A stretch of 64,000 bases of DNA from an uncultured Bacteroides sp. (GTDB lineage: Bacteria > Bacteroidota > Bacteroidia > Bacteroidales > Bacteroidaceae). Below are positions 26,013 through 34,050 of the stretch, one piece after another (the stretch's first letter is position 1; each line of letters begins with the position of its first letter). The translations under genes and the position numbers were made by a program. Location: NCBI GenBank assembly GCA_944321495.1, contig CALULP010000002.1, positions 1 to 64,000 of the forward strand, read 5' to 3'. The notes beneath the pieces are model-generated. The model was not told the origin of the DNA. It saw nothing but the letters and a program-made list of their open reading frames with translations, and did not search any database.

Positions 26013-26100
26013 TTCTTGAAACAGGTTTGATTCGTAAACGGCTACAAATATAGGGAAAAGAACGCAGAGCGCACCCTTTCTCCCCCGACAAATATCCGCT

Positions 26101-26186
26101 CCGGTAGCGTAGTATCGCTTGCTCAGTAGCGTAGTATCGCTACCGCGGTGGCGATGGGACGCTGGCGGAGCCGTGATACTACGCTG
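26101..26186. repeat. Family A palindromic repeat cluster
   Basis: GGTAGCGTAGTATCGCT, AGTAGCGTAGTATCGCTACC and GTGATACTACGC modules directly abut the family D element that follows. Confidence 0.8.
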
Positions 26187-26187
26187 T

Positions 26188-26668
26188 GTACTTTTCTTTT
26201 TGCCTTGACGCAAAAAGAAAAGATACCAAAAGAAAAAAGTCAAGCGCTGAATCTCCGGGGCTACTTCGAGCACCTTTCTGCCTAAAGGGCAAAAACTCGC
26301 TTCGCTCAGACAGTTTGCCCTTTTTCACGGCAGAAAGCTACTCTCCGCTTTACGCCCCTCCGCTTAGGCGCGGCCATGCGGCAGAGGACAGCAGACTTCC
26401 CAGTTTGAAAGACAAAGCACGCTTTCCGACCTGAGAGATGCAGTACGCCACATTATAGCACGGTTTAACGCCGCATGGCTCTCCGGCATTGACCGGCGGG
26501 CGTAAAGCGGAGAAACTGTTTCAGGCGTTAAAAACGGCAGTCTGTTTGAGCGAAGCGAGTTTTCTGCCGTTTAGCCTGAAACAGTTTCGGAGTAGCCCGG
26601 CGGGCACAGCCGGGGCCCTTTCTTTTTGGTATCTTTTTCTTTCGGGCAAGCGAAAGAAAAAGTACAGC
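26188..26668 (-). repeat. Family D element, copy 2 (about 480 bp, reverse orientation)
   Basis: Compared with copy 1 it is inverted: it begins with the CTTTTCTTTTTGCC...GCAAAAAGAAAAG hairpin and ends with CTTTTTCTTTCGGGCAAG...CGAAAGAAAAAG. It contains two AAACTCGCTTCGCTCAGACA-type stems and paired CTCCGCTTTACGCCC arms. With the family A cluster it fills the 793-nt gap before the barrel gene; no gene is seen in it. Confidence 0.85.
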
Positions 26669-26700
26669 ACTACATAACAAAAAGAAAAAACAGTCAAAAT

Positions 26701-26731
26701 TTTCTTTCTTTAGATATAATCTGTATCTTTG
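26701..26731 (+). promoter_or_regulatory. Promoter for the small outer-membrane protein
   Basis: TATCTTTG at 26724-26731 with TTTC at 26701-26704 nineteen nt upstream. It lies about 75 nt before the ATG. Confidence 0.7.
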
Positions 26732-26805
26732 GCATTCATAAAGACAACCGCTGACAACGAAGCGACTTTAAAACACCATAACAAACACTTAAAACAAAAA
26801 AAGTC

Positions 26806-27273
26806 ATGAAAAAGTTATTTGTTACCTTGATGGTATGTCTGCTGACATCCACCGCCCTGTGGGCTCAAGACAGCAAATGGGGCATCGGTTTGAACTTGGG
26901 TTACGGTACGGACGTACTGACCGGACAGGCTTTCCTGGGCGGCCGCGTGCTGTATGACATCGACGACCGCTTCGACGTAGTGGGCAGCTTCAACCGCTAC
27001 TTCAAGAAGTACGAGACGAAGTGCTGGGACATCAACGCCGACTTCCACTGGAACGTTTACCACCACGAGTACTTTGAGGTTTACCCGCTGGTAGGTCTTA
27101 CGTACCTGCACGCCAAGGCAGGCAGCGCCAAAGACGGATGGTTCGGCGTGAACCTGGGCGGCGGCATCATGTTCAACATCAACGACCGCTGGAAGATAGG
27201 CGCCGAGCTGAAGGGCCAGATTATGAGCAACAGCCAGTTCGTGCCGCTCGCCACAGCCATGTACCGCTTCTAA
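26806..27273 (+). CDS. Small outer-membrane beta-barrel protein
   Basis: A 155-residue protein with signal peptide MKKLFVTLMVCLLTSTALWA and alternating hydrophobic strands (GIGLNLGYGT, RFDVVGSFNRYF, FEVYPLVGLTYLHAKAG, FGVNLGGGIMFNI), ending in Phe (ATAMYRF), as expected for a Bam-assembled barrel of about eight strands. Size and pattern resemble OmpX/OmpW-like proteins. The cargo or ligand is unknown. It is monocistronic with its own promoter. Confidence 0.85.
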   Translation: MKKLFVTLMVCLLTSTALWAQDSKWGIGLNLGYGTDVLTGQAFLGGRVLYDIDDRFDVVGSFNRYFKKYETKCWDINADFHWNVYHHEYFEVYPLVGLTYLHAKAGSAKDGWFGVNLGGGIMFNINDRWKIGAELKGQIMSNSQFVPLATAMYRF

Positions 27274-27414
27274 TTCTAAAAGAAAACGGGAAACGCGCAC
27301 AACGCGACCGGACACATTCATCATAACCAAAACACGCCGGGCAGCGGCCGCACCCCATACCGTACACATCTACGGAAAGGGACGCAGCCGCTGCCTTTGT
27401 GTAACAGAACACAC

Positions 27415-28761
27415 ATGAAAACAACCCTTACTCCCCCTACCCTGCGGCGCACGCTGGCACAGACCGCGCTGCTCGCCGCCCTGCTGATACCCGCAGCAAC
27501 CCACAACGCCACCGCACAGGCACAACAGCCCAAGCCCGCCAATCCCGAAGTGAAACAATGCCTCGCCCCCATGCAGCCCGTGGGCACGCCCCGCGGCATA
27601 CTGCCCGGACGGGTGGCCTGGAGCCATGCGCCCGGCGCCGCCACCTGGGACGGCGGAGAGGACTACTGGTTCCTCGACGCCTGCAACGACCAGCAGGCCT
27701 GCGACTGGCTCGTCACTCAAACCCTGTGCACCGTATCCGGCAAAGCCGACGCCCGCGAGGCCTGGCAGGCCATCTTCGAGCACTTCAACCGCCGGCAAGG
27801 CCAAGGCACGCAAGGCTATGCCGCCGGCGAACGCATCGCCATCAAGGTGAACAACAACAATACCTACTCGCACGCCGACAGCCCCGAGATAAACGCCTCG
27901 CCCCAGCTCGTGCTCGCCCTGCTGAAGAGCCTTGTAGAAGACGCGGGCGTGCCCCAGGAGTGCATCACCGTGGCCGAGCCGAGCCGCTTCATCACCGACT
28001 ACCTCTACCGTAAGTGCAAAGACCGCTACCCCGGCGTCACCTTCGTGGACAACCAGGGCGGCGACGGACGCGTCAAAGCCACCTACAAGCCCGACGCCAT
28101 GACGTACTCCCGCGACAACGGCCCCCTGGCACGCGGCATCGCCACCGCCTTCACCGAGGCGAAGTACGTCATCAACATGGCCCTGCTGAAGGGACACGTG
28201 GGACAGGGCGTCACGCTGTGCGGCAAAAACTGGTACGGCACCATGAGCATCCACGCCGACTGGCGCAAGAACTTCCACAACAACTTCAACCAAAGCCGCG
28301 ACGGGCAGCCCAAGTACATCACCTTCGTCGACTTCATGGGACACCGCGACCTGGGCGGAAAGACCATCCTGTGGCTCATCGACGCCCTCTACGGCTGCAA
28401 GAAGGTGGACGGTGCCCCCGCCCCCCGCTGGACCCTGCCGCCCTTCAACGGCCAGTGGCCCTGCTCGCTGCTGGGCAGCCTCGACCCCGTAGCCATCGAC
28501 ATGGTGGGCAACGACCTGCTCATCAGCCAGTTTCCCGACATGCCGGACGTGAACTACTCCGACATGTACCTCATGGAAGCCGCCCAAGCCAACCGCCCGC
28601 CCTCGGGCACCCGCTACGACCCCGAAGGCGACGGCATCCCCCTGCCCTCGCTCGGCGTGGCCGAACACTGGAACAACCCCACCGACAAGCAATACTCGGG
28701 CAAGGGCATCGAGCTGGTGTACGTGAAAGCCCCCTCCCTCCTCCCCCCTCAGGGGAGGTGA
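27415..28761 (+). CDS. Secreted DUF362-domain protein
   Basis: A 448-residue exported protein (Ala/Leu-rich signal ending ATAQA). It matches the DUF362 family by IAIKVNNNNTY, the ECITVAEPSRFITDYLY segment, KYVINMALLKGHVGQGVTLC, the later KNWYG and LDPVAIDMVGNDLL blocks. DUF362 proteins are often linked to iron-sulfur chemistry, but this one has no ferredoxin domain. The last residues APSLLPPQGR and the stop are encoded by a family E repeat, so the original C-terminus was replaced. ATG 27415 is preferred. The precise role is unknown. Confidence 0.8.
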   Translation: MKTTLTPPTLRRTLAQTALLAALLIPAATHNATAQAQQPKPANPEVKQCLAPMQPVGTPRGILPGRVAWSHAPGAATWDGGEDYWFLDACNDQQACDWLVTQTLCTVSGKADAREAWQAIFEHFNRRQGQGTQGYAAGERIAIKVNNNNTYSHADSPEINASPQLVLALLKSLVEDAGVPQECITVAEPSRFITDYLYRKCKDRYPGVTFVDNQGGDGRVKATYKPDAMTYSRDNGPLARGIATAFTEAKYVINMALLKGHVGQGVTLCGKNWYGTMSIHADWRKNFHNNFNQSRDGQPKYITFVDFMGHRDLGGKTILWLIDALYGCKKVDGAPAPRWTLPPFNGQWPCSLLGSLDPVAIDMVGNDLLISQFPDMPDVNYSDMYLMEAAQANRPPSGTRYDPEGDGIPLPSLGVAEHWNNPTDKQYSGKGIELVYVKAPSLLPPQGR

Positions 28762-28762
28762 C
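28736..28762. repeat. Family E repeat forming the end of the DUF362 gene
   Basis: CCTCCTCCCCCCTCAGGGGA with GGTGA; the TGA is the gene's stop codon. Confidence 0.65.
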
Positions 28763-28841
28763 CCCACTGAAGCATATTTTCTAAATTCCGACTGAATCCT
28801 ATTTCTATAACAAATATAACAAATCTAACCGCCCTGAACTC

Positions 28842-28876
28842 CTCCCCTCAAGGGGAGGCCGGGAGGGGCTTTTTTC
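28842..28876 (+). terminator. Family E hairpin plus T tract, probable terminator
   Basis: CCTCCCCTCAAGGGGAGG folds into a 7-bp stem; CCGGGAGGGGC and six T follow. It lies 80 nt after the DUF362 gene and ends just before the next ATG. Confidence 0.5.
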
Positions 28877-28879
28877 ACT

Positions 28880-29569
28880 ATGAAACCAACTACCTCCCTA
28901 CTCCTTTCCCTTTGCCTGCTGGCAGGCTGTACGCCGCAGGCGGGCTACGTCATCGAACACTCCTCGCCCCAGTACGCGGACGGGAAATACATGTACGTGC
29001 TGGACGGCGTCACCTGGCAGCCGCTCGACTCGGCACGCATCGAGAACTCCGCCTTCCGCATCGCGAGCCGCAACAAAGGCTCGGGAATAGGCTTCCTCTA
29101 CATGGGCGCCTCCTCGAACCCGGCAGACCTCGCGCAAGTGGGCTACCTCATGTTCCTGGAAGACGGCGACATCCGCACCCTGCCGGACAGCACGTTTGAA
29201 TTCGTCTACCGCGGCACGCCGATGAACGATGCCTACACCGCGTTCCAACAATTCCGCAAGACTGCCACGCCCGCACAACAAAGGGACAGGATGTTGGAAC
29301 TCGTCCGCCAGAATCCCAATACATTGGGCTGCCAGCTGCTGGAAAGTCTGACGGAGTACTGCACGAAAACGGAGATGGACAGCCTCATGGCCGGCTTCCC
29401 CGCCGAAATTCCTGCCGGAAAGCTGGCAAGTTTCAGCCCCACATGGAAGGCCTACGGACTGCTCGGCATCCCCTCCAACTTTCTGATAGACACCTCCACC
29501 GGACTCATCATTGCCAAAAACCTGCGGGGAAACGAACTGGACAACTACCTTGCCCAACTCTTGCCTTGA
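28880..29569 (+). CDS. DUF4369/TlpA-type lipoprotein lacking the thioredoxin active site
   Basis: A 229-residue lipoprotein (lipobox LLAGC, Cys17). Residues about 20-120 match the DUF4369 domain that usually precedes a TlpA/AhpC-TSA thioredoxin domain in Bacteroidetes. The last 40 residues (YGLLGIPSNFLIDTSTG, then LIIAKNLRGNELDNYLAQLL) match the C-terminal part of that fold. The piece between, including the WCxxC redox motif, is absent without loss of frame. Full-length relatives are about 370 residues. It therefore cannot act as a disulfide reductase and is probably a deletion derivative, whether functional or decaying. Confidence 0.75.
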   Translation: MKPTTSLLLSLCLLAGCTPQAGYVIEHSSPQYADGKYMYVLDGVTWQPLDSARIENSAFRIASRNKGSGIGFLYMGASSNPADLAQVGYLMFLEDGDIRTLPDSTFEFVYRGTPMNDAYTAFQQFRKTATPAQQRDRMLELVRQNPNTLGCQLLESLTEYCTKTEMDSLMAGFPAEIPAGKLASFSPTWKAYGLLGIPSNFLIDTSTGLIIAKNLRGNELDNYLAQLLP

Positions 29570-29576
29570 CCATCGC

Positions 29577-29607
29577 TTGGCGTATACACCAGAAATCAGT
29601 ACCTTTG
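29577..29607 (+). promoter_or_regulatory. Candidate promoter upstream of ychF
   Basis: TTGG at 29577-29580, 19 nt, then TACCTTTG at 29600-29607. It is followed by a long family C tract before the ychF start, giving a 5' leader of about 195 nt. Confidence 0.6.
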
Positions 29608-29621
29608 CGCGGAGTTAATAA

Positions 29622-29798
29622 GAGGTAACGAGGTAACGAGGGTACGAGGTAACGAGGGTACGAGATGACGAGGGTACAAGATGACAAGGATACAAGTCAT
29701 CTTCCCCTCGTAAACTTATTAACTTGTAAACTCGTAAACTTGTCAACTTACCAACTCGTAAACTTATTAATTAAAAAACTTGTAAACTAAAAAACTTA
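29622..29798. repeat. Family C repeat tract
   Basis: GAGGTAACGAGGGTACGAGG units, then ACTTATTAACTTGTAAACTCG units. The first half is G-rich and the second is its T/A-rich complement-like partner, so the tract can fold back on itself. Confidence 0.8.
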
Positions 29799-29809
29799 AA
29801 ACATACGCT

Positions 29810-30913
29810 ATGGCATTAAAAGCAGGTATCGTGGGCCTGCCCAACGTGGGCAAATCCACCCTTTTCAACTGCCTGTCCAGCGCAAAGGCGCAGGCGGCAA
29901 ACTTCCCTTTCTGTACCATCGACGCCCAACTGGGGCAAGTGTCCGTGCCCGATGAGCGGCTGACGCGGCTGGCGGAAATCGTCCACCCGGGACGCATCGT
30001 GCCCGCCGTGTGCGACATCGTCGACATTGCCGGGCTGGTGAAAGGCGCCAGCAAAGGTGAGGGACTGGGCAACCAGTTCCTGGGCAACATACGCGAGTGC
30101 GACGCCATCATACACGTGCTGCGCTGCTTCGACAACGGCAACATCGTACACGTGGACGGCACGGTGGACCCCGTGCGCGACAAGGAAATCATCGACACCG
30201 AACTCCAACTGAAAGACCTTGAAACCGTAGAAAACCGCCTGAAGCGCGTGGAGAAACAGGCCAAAGTGGGCGGCGACAAGCAGGCGAAGACGGAATACGG
30301 CCTGCTGCTGCGCTACAAGGCCGCCCTCGAGCAAGGACTCAGCGCCCGCACCGTCACCCCCGAGAACGAGGACGAAGAGGCGTGCGCCAAGCAAATGTTC
30401 CTGCTCACCACCAAGCCCGTGCTCTACGTGTGCAACGTGGACGACGCCTCCGCCGCCACGGGCAACGCCTACGTGGAACAGGTGCGCCAGGCCATACAGA
30501 ACGAAGACGCCCAGCTGATGGTCATCTCCGCCCAGACCGAGGCCGACATCGCCGAACTGGAAAGCTACGAGGAGAAGCAGATGTTCCTGGAAGACCTCGG
30601 CCTGAAGGAAAGCGGCTGCAACCGCCTCATCAAGGCTATCTACCGCCTGCTCAACTTGGAAACCTTCATCACCGCCGGCGAAATGGAAGTCAAGGCCTGG
30701 ACCTATCACAAGGGCTGGAAAGCCCCGCAATGCGCCGGCGTCATCCACACCGACTTCGAGAAAGGCTTCATCCGCGCCGAAGTCATCAAATACGACGACT
30801 ACATCAAGTACGGCAGCGAAGCCGCCGTGCGCGAGGCCGGCAAGCTCGCTGTGGAGGGCAAGGACTACGTGGTACAGGACGGCGACATCATGCACTTCCG
30901 GTTCAACGTGTGA
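29810..30913 (+). CDS. ychF: Redox-regulated ribosome-associated ATPase/GTPase YchF
   Basis: An OBG-family P-loop NTPase that associates with ribosomes and prefers ATP. The 367 residues contain GLPNVGKSTLFNCLS (P-loop), DIVDIAGLVKGASKGEGLGN (switch II with DxAG), the altered G4-like VCNVDD, a coiled region and a C-terminal TGS domain (FITAGEMEVKAWTYHKGWKA to the end GDIMHFRFNV). Length and start are standard. Confidence 0.97.
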   Translation: MALKAGIVGLPNVGKSTLFNCLSSAKAQAANFPFCTIDAQLGQVSVPDERLTRLAEIVHPGRIVPAVCDIVDIAGLVKGASKGEGLGNQFLGNIRECDAIIHVLRCFDNGNIVHVDGTVDPVRDKEIIDTELQLKDLETVENRLKRVEKQAKVGGDKQAKTEYGLLLRYKAALEQGLSARTVTPENEDEEACAKQMFLLTTKPVLYVCNVDDASAATGNAYVEQVRQAIQNEDAQLMVISAQTEADIAELESYEEKQMFLEDLGLKESGCNRLIKAIYRLLNLETFITAGEMEVKAWTYHKGWKAPQCAGVIHTDFEKGFIRAEVIKYDDYIKYGSEAAVREAGKLAVEGKDYVVQDGDIMHFRFNV

Positions 30914-30937
30914 CACCCATTAACAGGCTATATTCAG

Positions 30938-31472
30938 ATGGACAGTGAAAATGAAATCATACTCTACCAGCCTGACAAAAATGTCAAGCTGGAAGTCCGT
31001 TTAAAAGGAGAAACCGTCTGGCTGACGCAAGCACAAATCGGCGAGCTGTTCGGCACAGGAAGACAAGCCATAAGCAAGCATTTAAAAAATATCTTCAACA
31101 GCGAAGAACTGAAGGAAGATGCAGTATGTTCCATTTTGGAACTAACTGCGGCAGATGGCAAAACTTACAATCTGGACGCAATACTGTCTGTCGGTTACCG
31201 GGTCAATAGCAAGAACGCCACTTTGTTCCGCCAATGGGCCAACAAGGTACTGAAAGAGTACTTGCTCCGGGGCTACGCCATCAACCGCCGGCTTGAGAAG
31301 CTGGGAAAAACAGTGGCCGACCATTCGGAAAAGATTGATTTCTTTGTCCGCACCTCACTGCCACATCGGCGCCTCGCTGAAGGACTTGGGGAAAAAATGG
31401 TTCGCCTTCGCCCGGCTGCATGTAGAACCGCAAGAACTGCTCGAAAGAATTAGAAAAGAAATAAAGCTTTAA
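30938..31472 (+). pseudogene. RhuM-type virulence protein with internal deletion and frameshift
   Basis: Codons 1-145 follow the RhuM family well (IILYQPDKNVKLEVRLKGET, VWLTQAQIGELFGTGRQAIS, SVGYRVNSKNATLFRQWANK). At about 31365, after FFVRTSLP, the text jumps to CHIGASLKDLGKKWFAFARL, then HVEPQELLERIRKEIKL and the TAA at 31470-31472, which is the end of relatives that carry a long C-terminal domain. The join is out of frame, so the frame that starts at 30938 stops at 31453 with a nonsense tail. More than 100 residues are missing. RhuM genes are mobile and often accompany phage-type or defence loci. Confidence 0.75.
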
Positions 31473-31517
31473 GGTCACAAATTGTGATCTTAAAAGAACA
31501 AACAGCAAGAATTGACC

Positions 31518-31814
31518 ATGTTACCGACACTCATCATTCAACAGAAGATATACGTCATCCGGGGCGAACAAGTGATGCTCGACTACGACTTGGCAGAGAT
31601 GTATGGAATGGAAACGAAACGATTAAAAGAAGCCGTCAAGCGAAACATTAATCGTTTCCCATCTGACTTTATGTTCCAACTTACTAAAGAAGAGTTTGAA
31701 AGTTTGAGGTCGCAATTTGCGACCTCAAACAAAAGGGGAGGTACACGTTATATGCCTTACGCTTTCACCGAACAAGGCGTAGCCATGCTCTCTGGAGTAC
31801 TGAAAGCCCACTAA
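31518..31814 (+). pseudogene. Truncated ORF6N-domain protein
   Basis: [20 protein letters not shown] and [20 protein letters not shown], then [18 protein letters not shown], are the N-terminal ORF6N domain of phage-type antirepressor-like regulators. The frame runs as far as [16 protein letters not shown] and then stops where a family B repeat begins; relatives continue for another 60-90 residues. The repeat appears to have replaced the 3' half. It lies next to the damaged RhuM gene, so both are probably remnants of one mobile insertion between ychF and panE. Confidence 0.7.
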
Positions 31815-31842
31815 CCACTCATCGCTAACCACTAAACACCAT
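31809..31842. repeat. Family B repeat that ends the ORF6N frame
   Basis: CACTAACCACTCATCGCTAA and CCACTAAACACC follow AAAGCC. The stop codon of the truncated gene (TAA, 31812-31814) is inside the repeat. Confidence 0.7.
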
Positions 31843-31848
31843 ACTGTC

Positions 31849-32766
31849 ATGAACTACTTAATCGCAGGAACCGGAGGCGTGGGCGGCTCGATTGCCGCCT
31901 TCCTCGCACTGGCGGGCAAAGACGTGGCCTGCATTGCCCGCGGCGAGCACCTCGACGCCATCCGCACACAAGGGCTGCGCCTGCACAGCGACCTCAAGGG
32001 CGAACACACCCTGCACATCCCCGCATCGACCGCCGAAGAATACCAAGGCAAAGCCGACGTCATCTTCGTCTGCGTCAAGGGCTACTCCATCGACCAGTCC
32101 ATTGCCGGCCTTATCCGCCGCGCCGCAAAGCCCGAAACCATTGTCATCCCCATCCTCAACGTCTACGGCACGGGACCGCGCATACAACGCCTGGTGCCCG
32201 GCGTGACGGTGCTCGACGGCTGCATCTACATCGTGGGCTTCGTCAGCGGCAAGGGGGAAATCACGCAGATGGGACGGATATTCCGCCTGGTGTACGGCGC
32301 GCACCGGGACACGCAGGTGAACCGCGACACGCTCCTTGCCGTGCAAAGAGACCTGCAGGACAGCGGCATCAAGGCCGAAATCTCCGACGACATCAACCGC
32401 GACACCTTCGTGAAGTGGTCGTTCATCTCCGCCATGGCGGTGACGGGCGCCTACTTCGACGTGCCCATGGGCGAGGTGCAGAAGCCGGGCCCCGTGCGCG
32501 ACACCTTCATCGGCCTCTCCCGCGAAAGCGCCGAACTGGGCCGCCGCATGGGCATCGACATCCCCGCCGACCTGGTGGAATACAACCTCAAGGTCATCGA
32601 CAAGCTCGACCCCCACAGCACCGCCTCCATGCAGAAGGACATGGCGCGCGGACACCAGAGCGAGGTGCAGGGCCTGCTGTTCGACCTCATCGACGCCGCC
32701 CGTGCAAAGGGGGTAGACACGCCCACGTATGACAAGGTGGCAAAGAAGTTCAAATTTAGGGATTAA
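31849..32766 (+). CDS. panE: 2-dehydropantoate 2-reductase (ketopantoate reductase family)
   Basis: Reduces ketopantoate to pantoate with NADPH in pantothenate/CoA synthesis. The 305 residues start with the nucleotide-binding MNYLIAGTGGVGGSIAAFLA and have the catalytic Lys region NRDTFVKWSFISAMAVTGAY and the substrate segment EYNLKVIDKLDPHSTASMQKD typical of PanE. Because this family has broad paralogues, the exact substrate is likely but not proven. Family B repeats lie on both sides. Confidence 0.85.
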   Translation: MNYLIAGTGGVGGSIAAFLALAGKDVACIARGEHLDAIRTQGLRLHSDLKGEHTLHIPASTAEEYQGKADVIFVCVKGYSIDQSIAGLIRRAAKPETIVIPILNVYGTGPRIQRLVPGVTVLDGCIYIVGFVSGKGEITQMGRIFRLVYGAHRDTQVNRDTLLAVQRDLQDSGIKAEISDDINRDTFVKWSFISAMAVTGAYFDVPMGEVQKPGPVRDTFIGLSRESAELGRRMGIDIPADLVEYNLKVIDKLDPHSTASMQKDMARGHQSEVQGLLFDLIDAARAKGVDTPTYDKVAKKFKFRD

Positions 32767-32874
32767 CGGTTAGGGATTAGTGATTAATGACGGGAAAACC
32801 GCTAACCACTAATCACTAACCACTAATCACTAACCACTCATCACCAACCACTAATCACTAAACACTAAACACTA
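32758..32874. repeat. Family B repeat tract
   Basis: TTAGGGATTAACGGTTAGGG, then ACTAATCACTAACCACTAAT units run from the panE stop codon, which it overlaps, to the base before the lgt start. Confidence 0.85.
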
Positions 32875-33786
32875 ATGAACACCCTCCTATCCTACATCAA
32901 CTGGAACCCCGACATCGAGGCGTTCAACCTGCTGGGCTTCTCCGTCCGCTACTACGCCTTGGGGTGGATTCTGGGCATCGCAGGCTCCTACTACATGGTG
33001 CGCCGCCAGTACCGCGACCTGCGGATTGCCGACGAGAAGTTCGACCCGCTGTTCGTCTACTGCTTCCTGGGCATGATTATCGGCTCGCGCCTGGGCCACT
33101 GCCTGTTCTACGACCCGCAGTACTTCCTGGGCAGCTGGAAGCACTTCATCGAGATGATTATCCCCATCCACTTCCTGCCCGACGGCGGCTGGAAGTTCAC
33201 CGGCTACACCGGCATGGCCAGCCACGGCGGCACGCTGGGGCTCATCATCGCCCTGTGGCTGTATTGCCGCAAGACGAAGATGCACTTCGTCGACGTGCTC
33301 GACATTATCGCCGTGGCCACGCCCATCTGCTGCTTCTTCATCCGCATGGGCAACCTGATGAACTCCGAAATCATCGGCAAGCCCACGGACGTGCCCTGGG
33401 CGTTCATCTTCGAGCAGGTGGACCTGGTGCCGCGCCACCCCGCCCAGCTGTACGAGGCGCTGGCTTACTTCGCCTTCTTCCTCGGCATGGTGTGGCTGTA
33501 CCGCCGCGCCCGCAAGCAGCGCCGAGAGCAGTCCATCGGCATGAAACAAGCAGCCGTAGCCGCCCTGCCCGCCGCCTGGCCCCACCGCCGCGGCTTCTAC
33601 TTCGGGCTTTGCCTGGTGGAAATCTTCGTGTTCCGCTTCTTCGTAGAGTTCCTCAAGGAAAACCAGGTGGACTTCGAGCAAGGCATGACGCTCAACATGG
33701 GGCAGTGGCTCAGCGTGCCGTTCGTGCTCATCGGAGTGTACTTCATGTTCTTCTACGGGAAGAGGAAGAATGAGTTTATAAGTTGA
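32875..33786 (+). CDS. lgt: Prolipoprotein diacylglyceryl transferase
   Basis: Inner-membrane enzyme that transfers diacylglycerol to the lipobox Cys, the first step in making all the lipoproteins in this window. The 303 residues show about seven membrane helices, the [12 protein letters not shown] start, [12 protein letters not shown], the Lgt signature region [13 protein letters not shown] and [20 protein letters not shown], then RHPAQLYEA. The final residues NEFIS and the stop are encoded by the beginning of a family C repeat. Confidence 0.96.
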   Translation: MNTLLSYINWNPDIEAFNLLGFSVRYYALGWILGIAGSYYMVRRQYRDLRIADEKFDPLFVYCFLGMIIGSRLGHCLFYDPQYFLGSWKHFIEMIIPIHFLPDGGWKFTGYTGMASHGGTLGLIIALWLYCRKTKMHFVDVLDIIAVATPICCFFIRMGNLMNSEIIGKPTDVPWAFIFEQVDLVPRHPAQLYEALAYFAFFLGMVWLYRRARKQRREQSIGMKQAAVAALPAAWPHRRGFYFGLCLVEIFVFRFFVEFLKENQVDFEQGMTLNMGQWLSVPFVLIGVYFMFFYGKRKNEFIS

Positions 33787-33965
33787 CAAGTTTACAAGTT
33801 AACAAGGGGACGAGGGGACAAGTTTATAAGTTTATGAGTTCATGAGTTTACAAGTTTACAAGGAAATAAGGTGACAAGGCTCTTGTCCTCTGTTTCCTCG
33901 TCCCCTTGTTAACTCGTAAACTCGTTAACTTGTCAACTCATGAACTCATGAACTCATTAACTCAT
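33774..33965. repeat. Family C repeat tract overlapping the lgt 3' end
   Basis: GAGTTTATAAGTTGACAAGT and ACAAGGGGACGAGGGGACAA units, then the complementary CTTGTCCTCTG, CCTTGTTAACTCGTAAACTC and GAACTCATGAACTCATTAAC. The two halves could pair in a long hairpin. Confidence 0.85.
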
Positions 33966-33968
33966 ATC

Positions 33969-34050
33969 TTAGCATAGTATCGCCAGCGCGGTAGCGTCCC
34001 AGTGCTACCATGCTGGCGATACTACGCTACCGGGACAGCGTCCCATCGCT
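33969..34050. repeat. Family A palindromic repeat cluster next to the mutS stop
   Basis: TAGCATAGTATCGCCAGCGC and CTGGCGATACTACGCTACC modules. It lies between the converging ends of lgt and mutS and may end transcription from either side. Confidence 0.8.

Noticed and set aside
30938..31814. Prophage
   Set aside because: RhuM and ORF6N are phage-type domains, but no integrase, capsid, tail or terminase gene is nearby, and both genes are broken.
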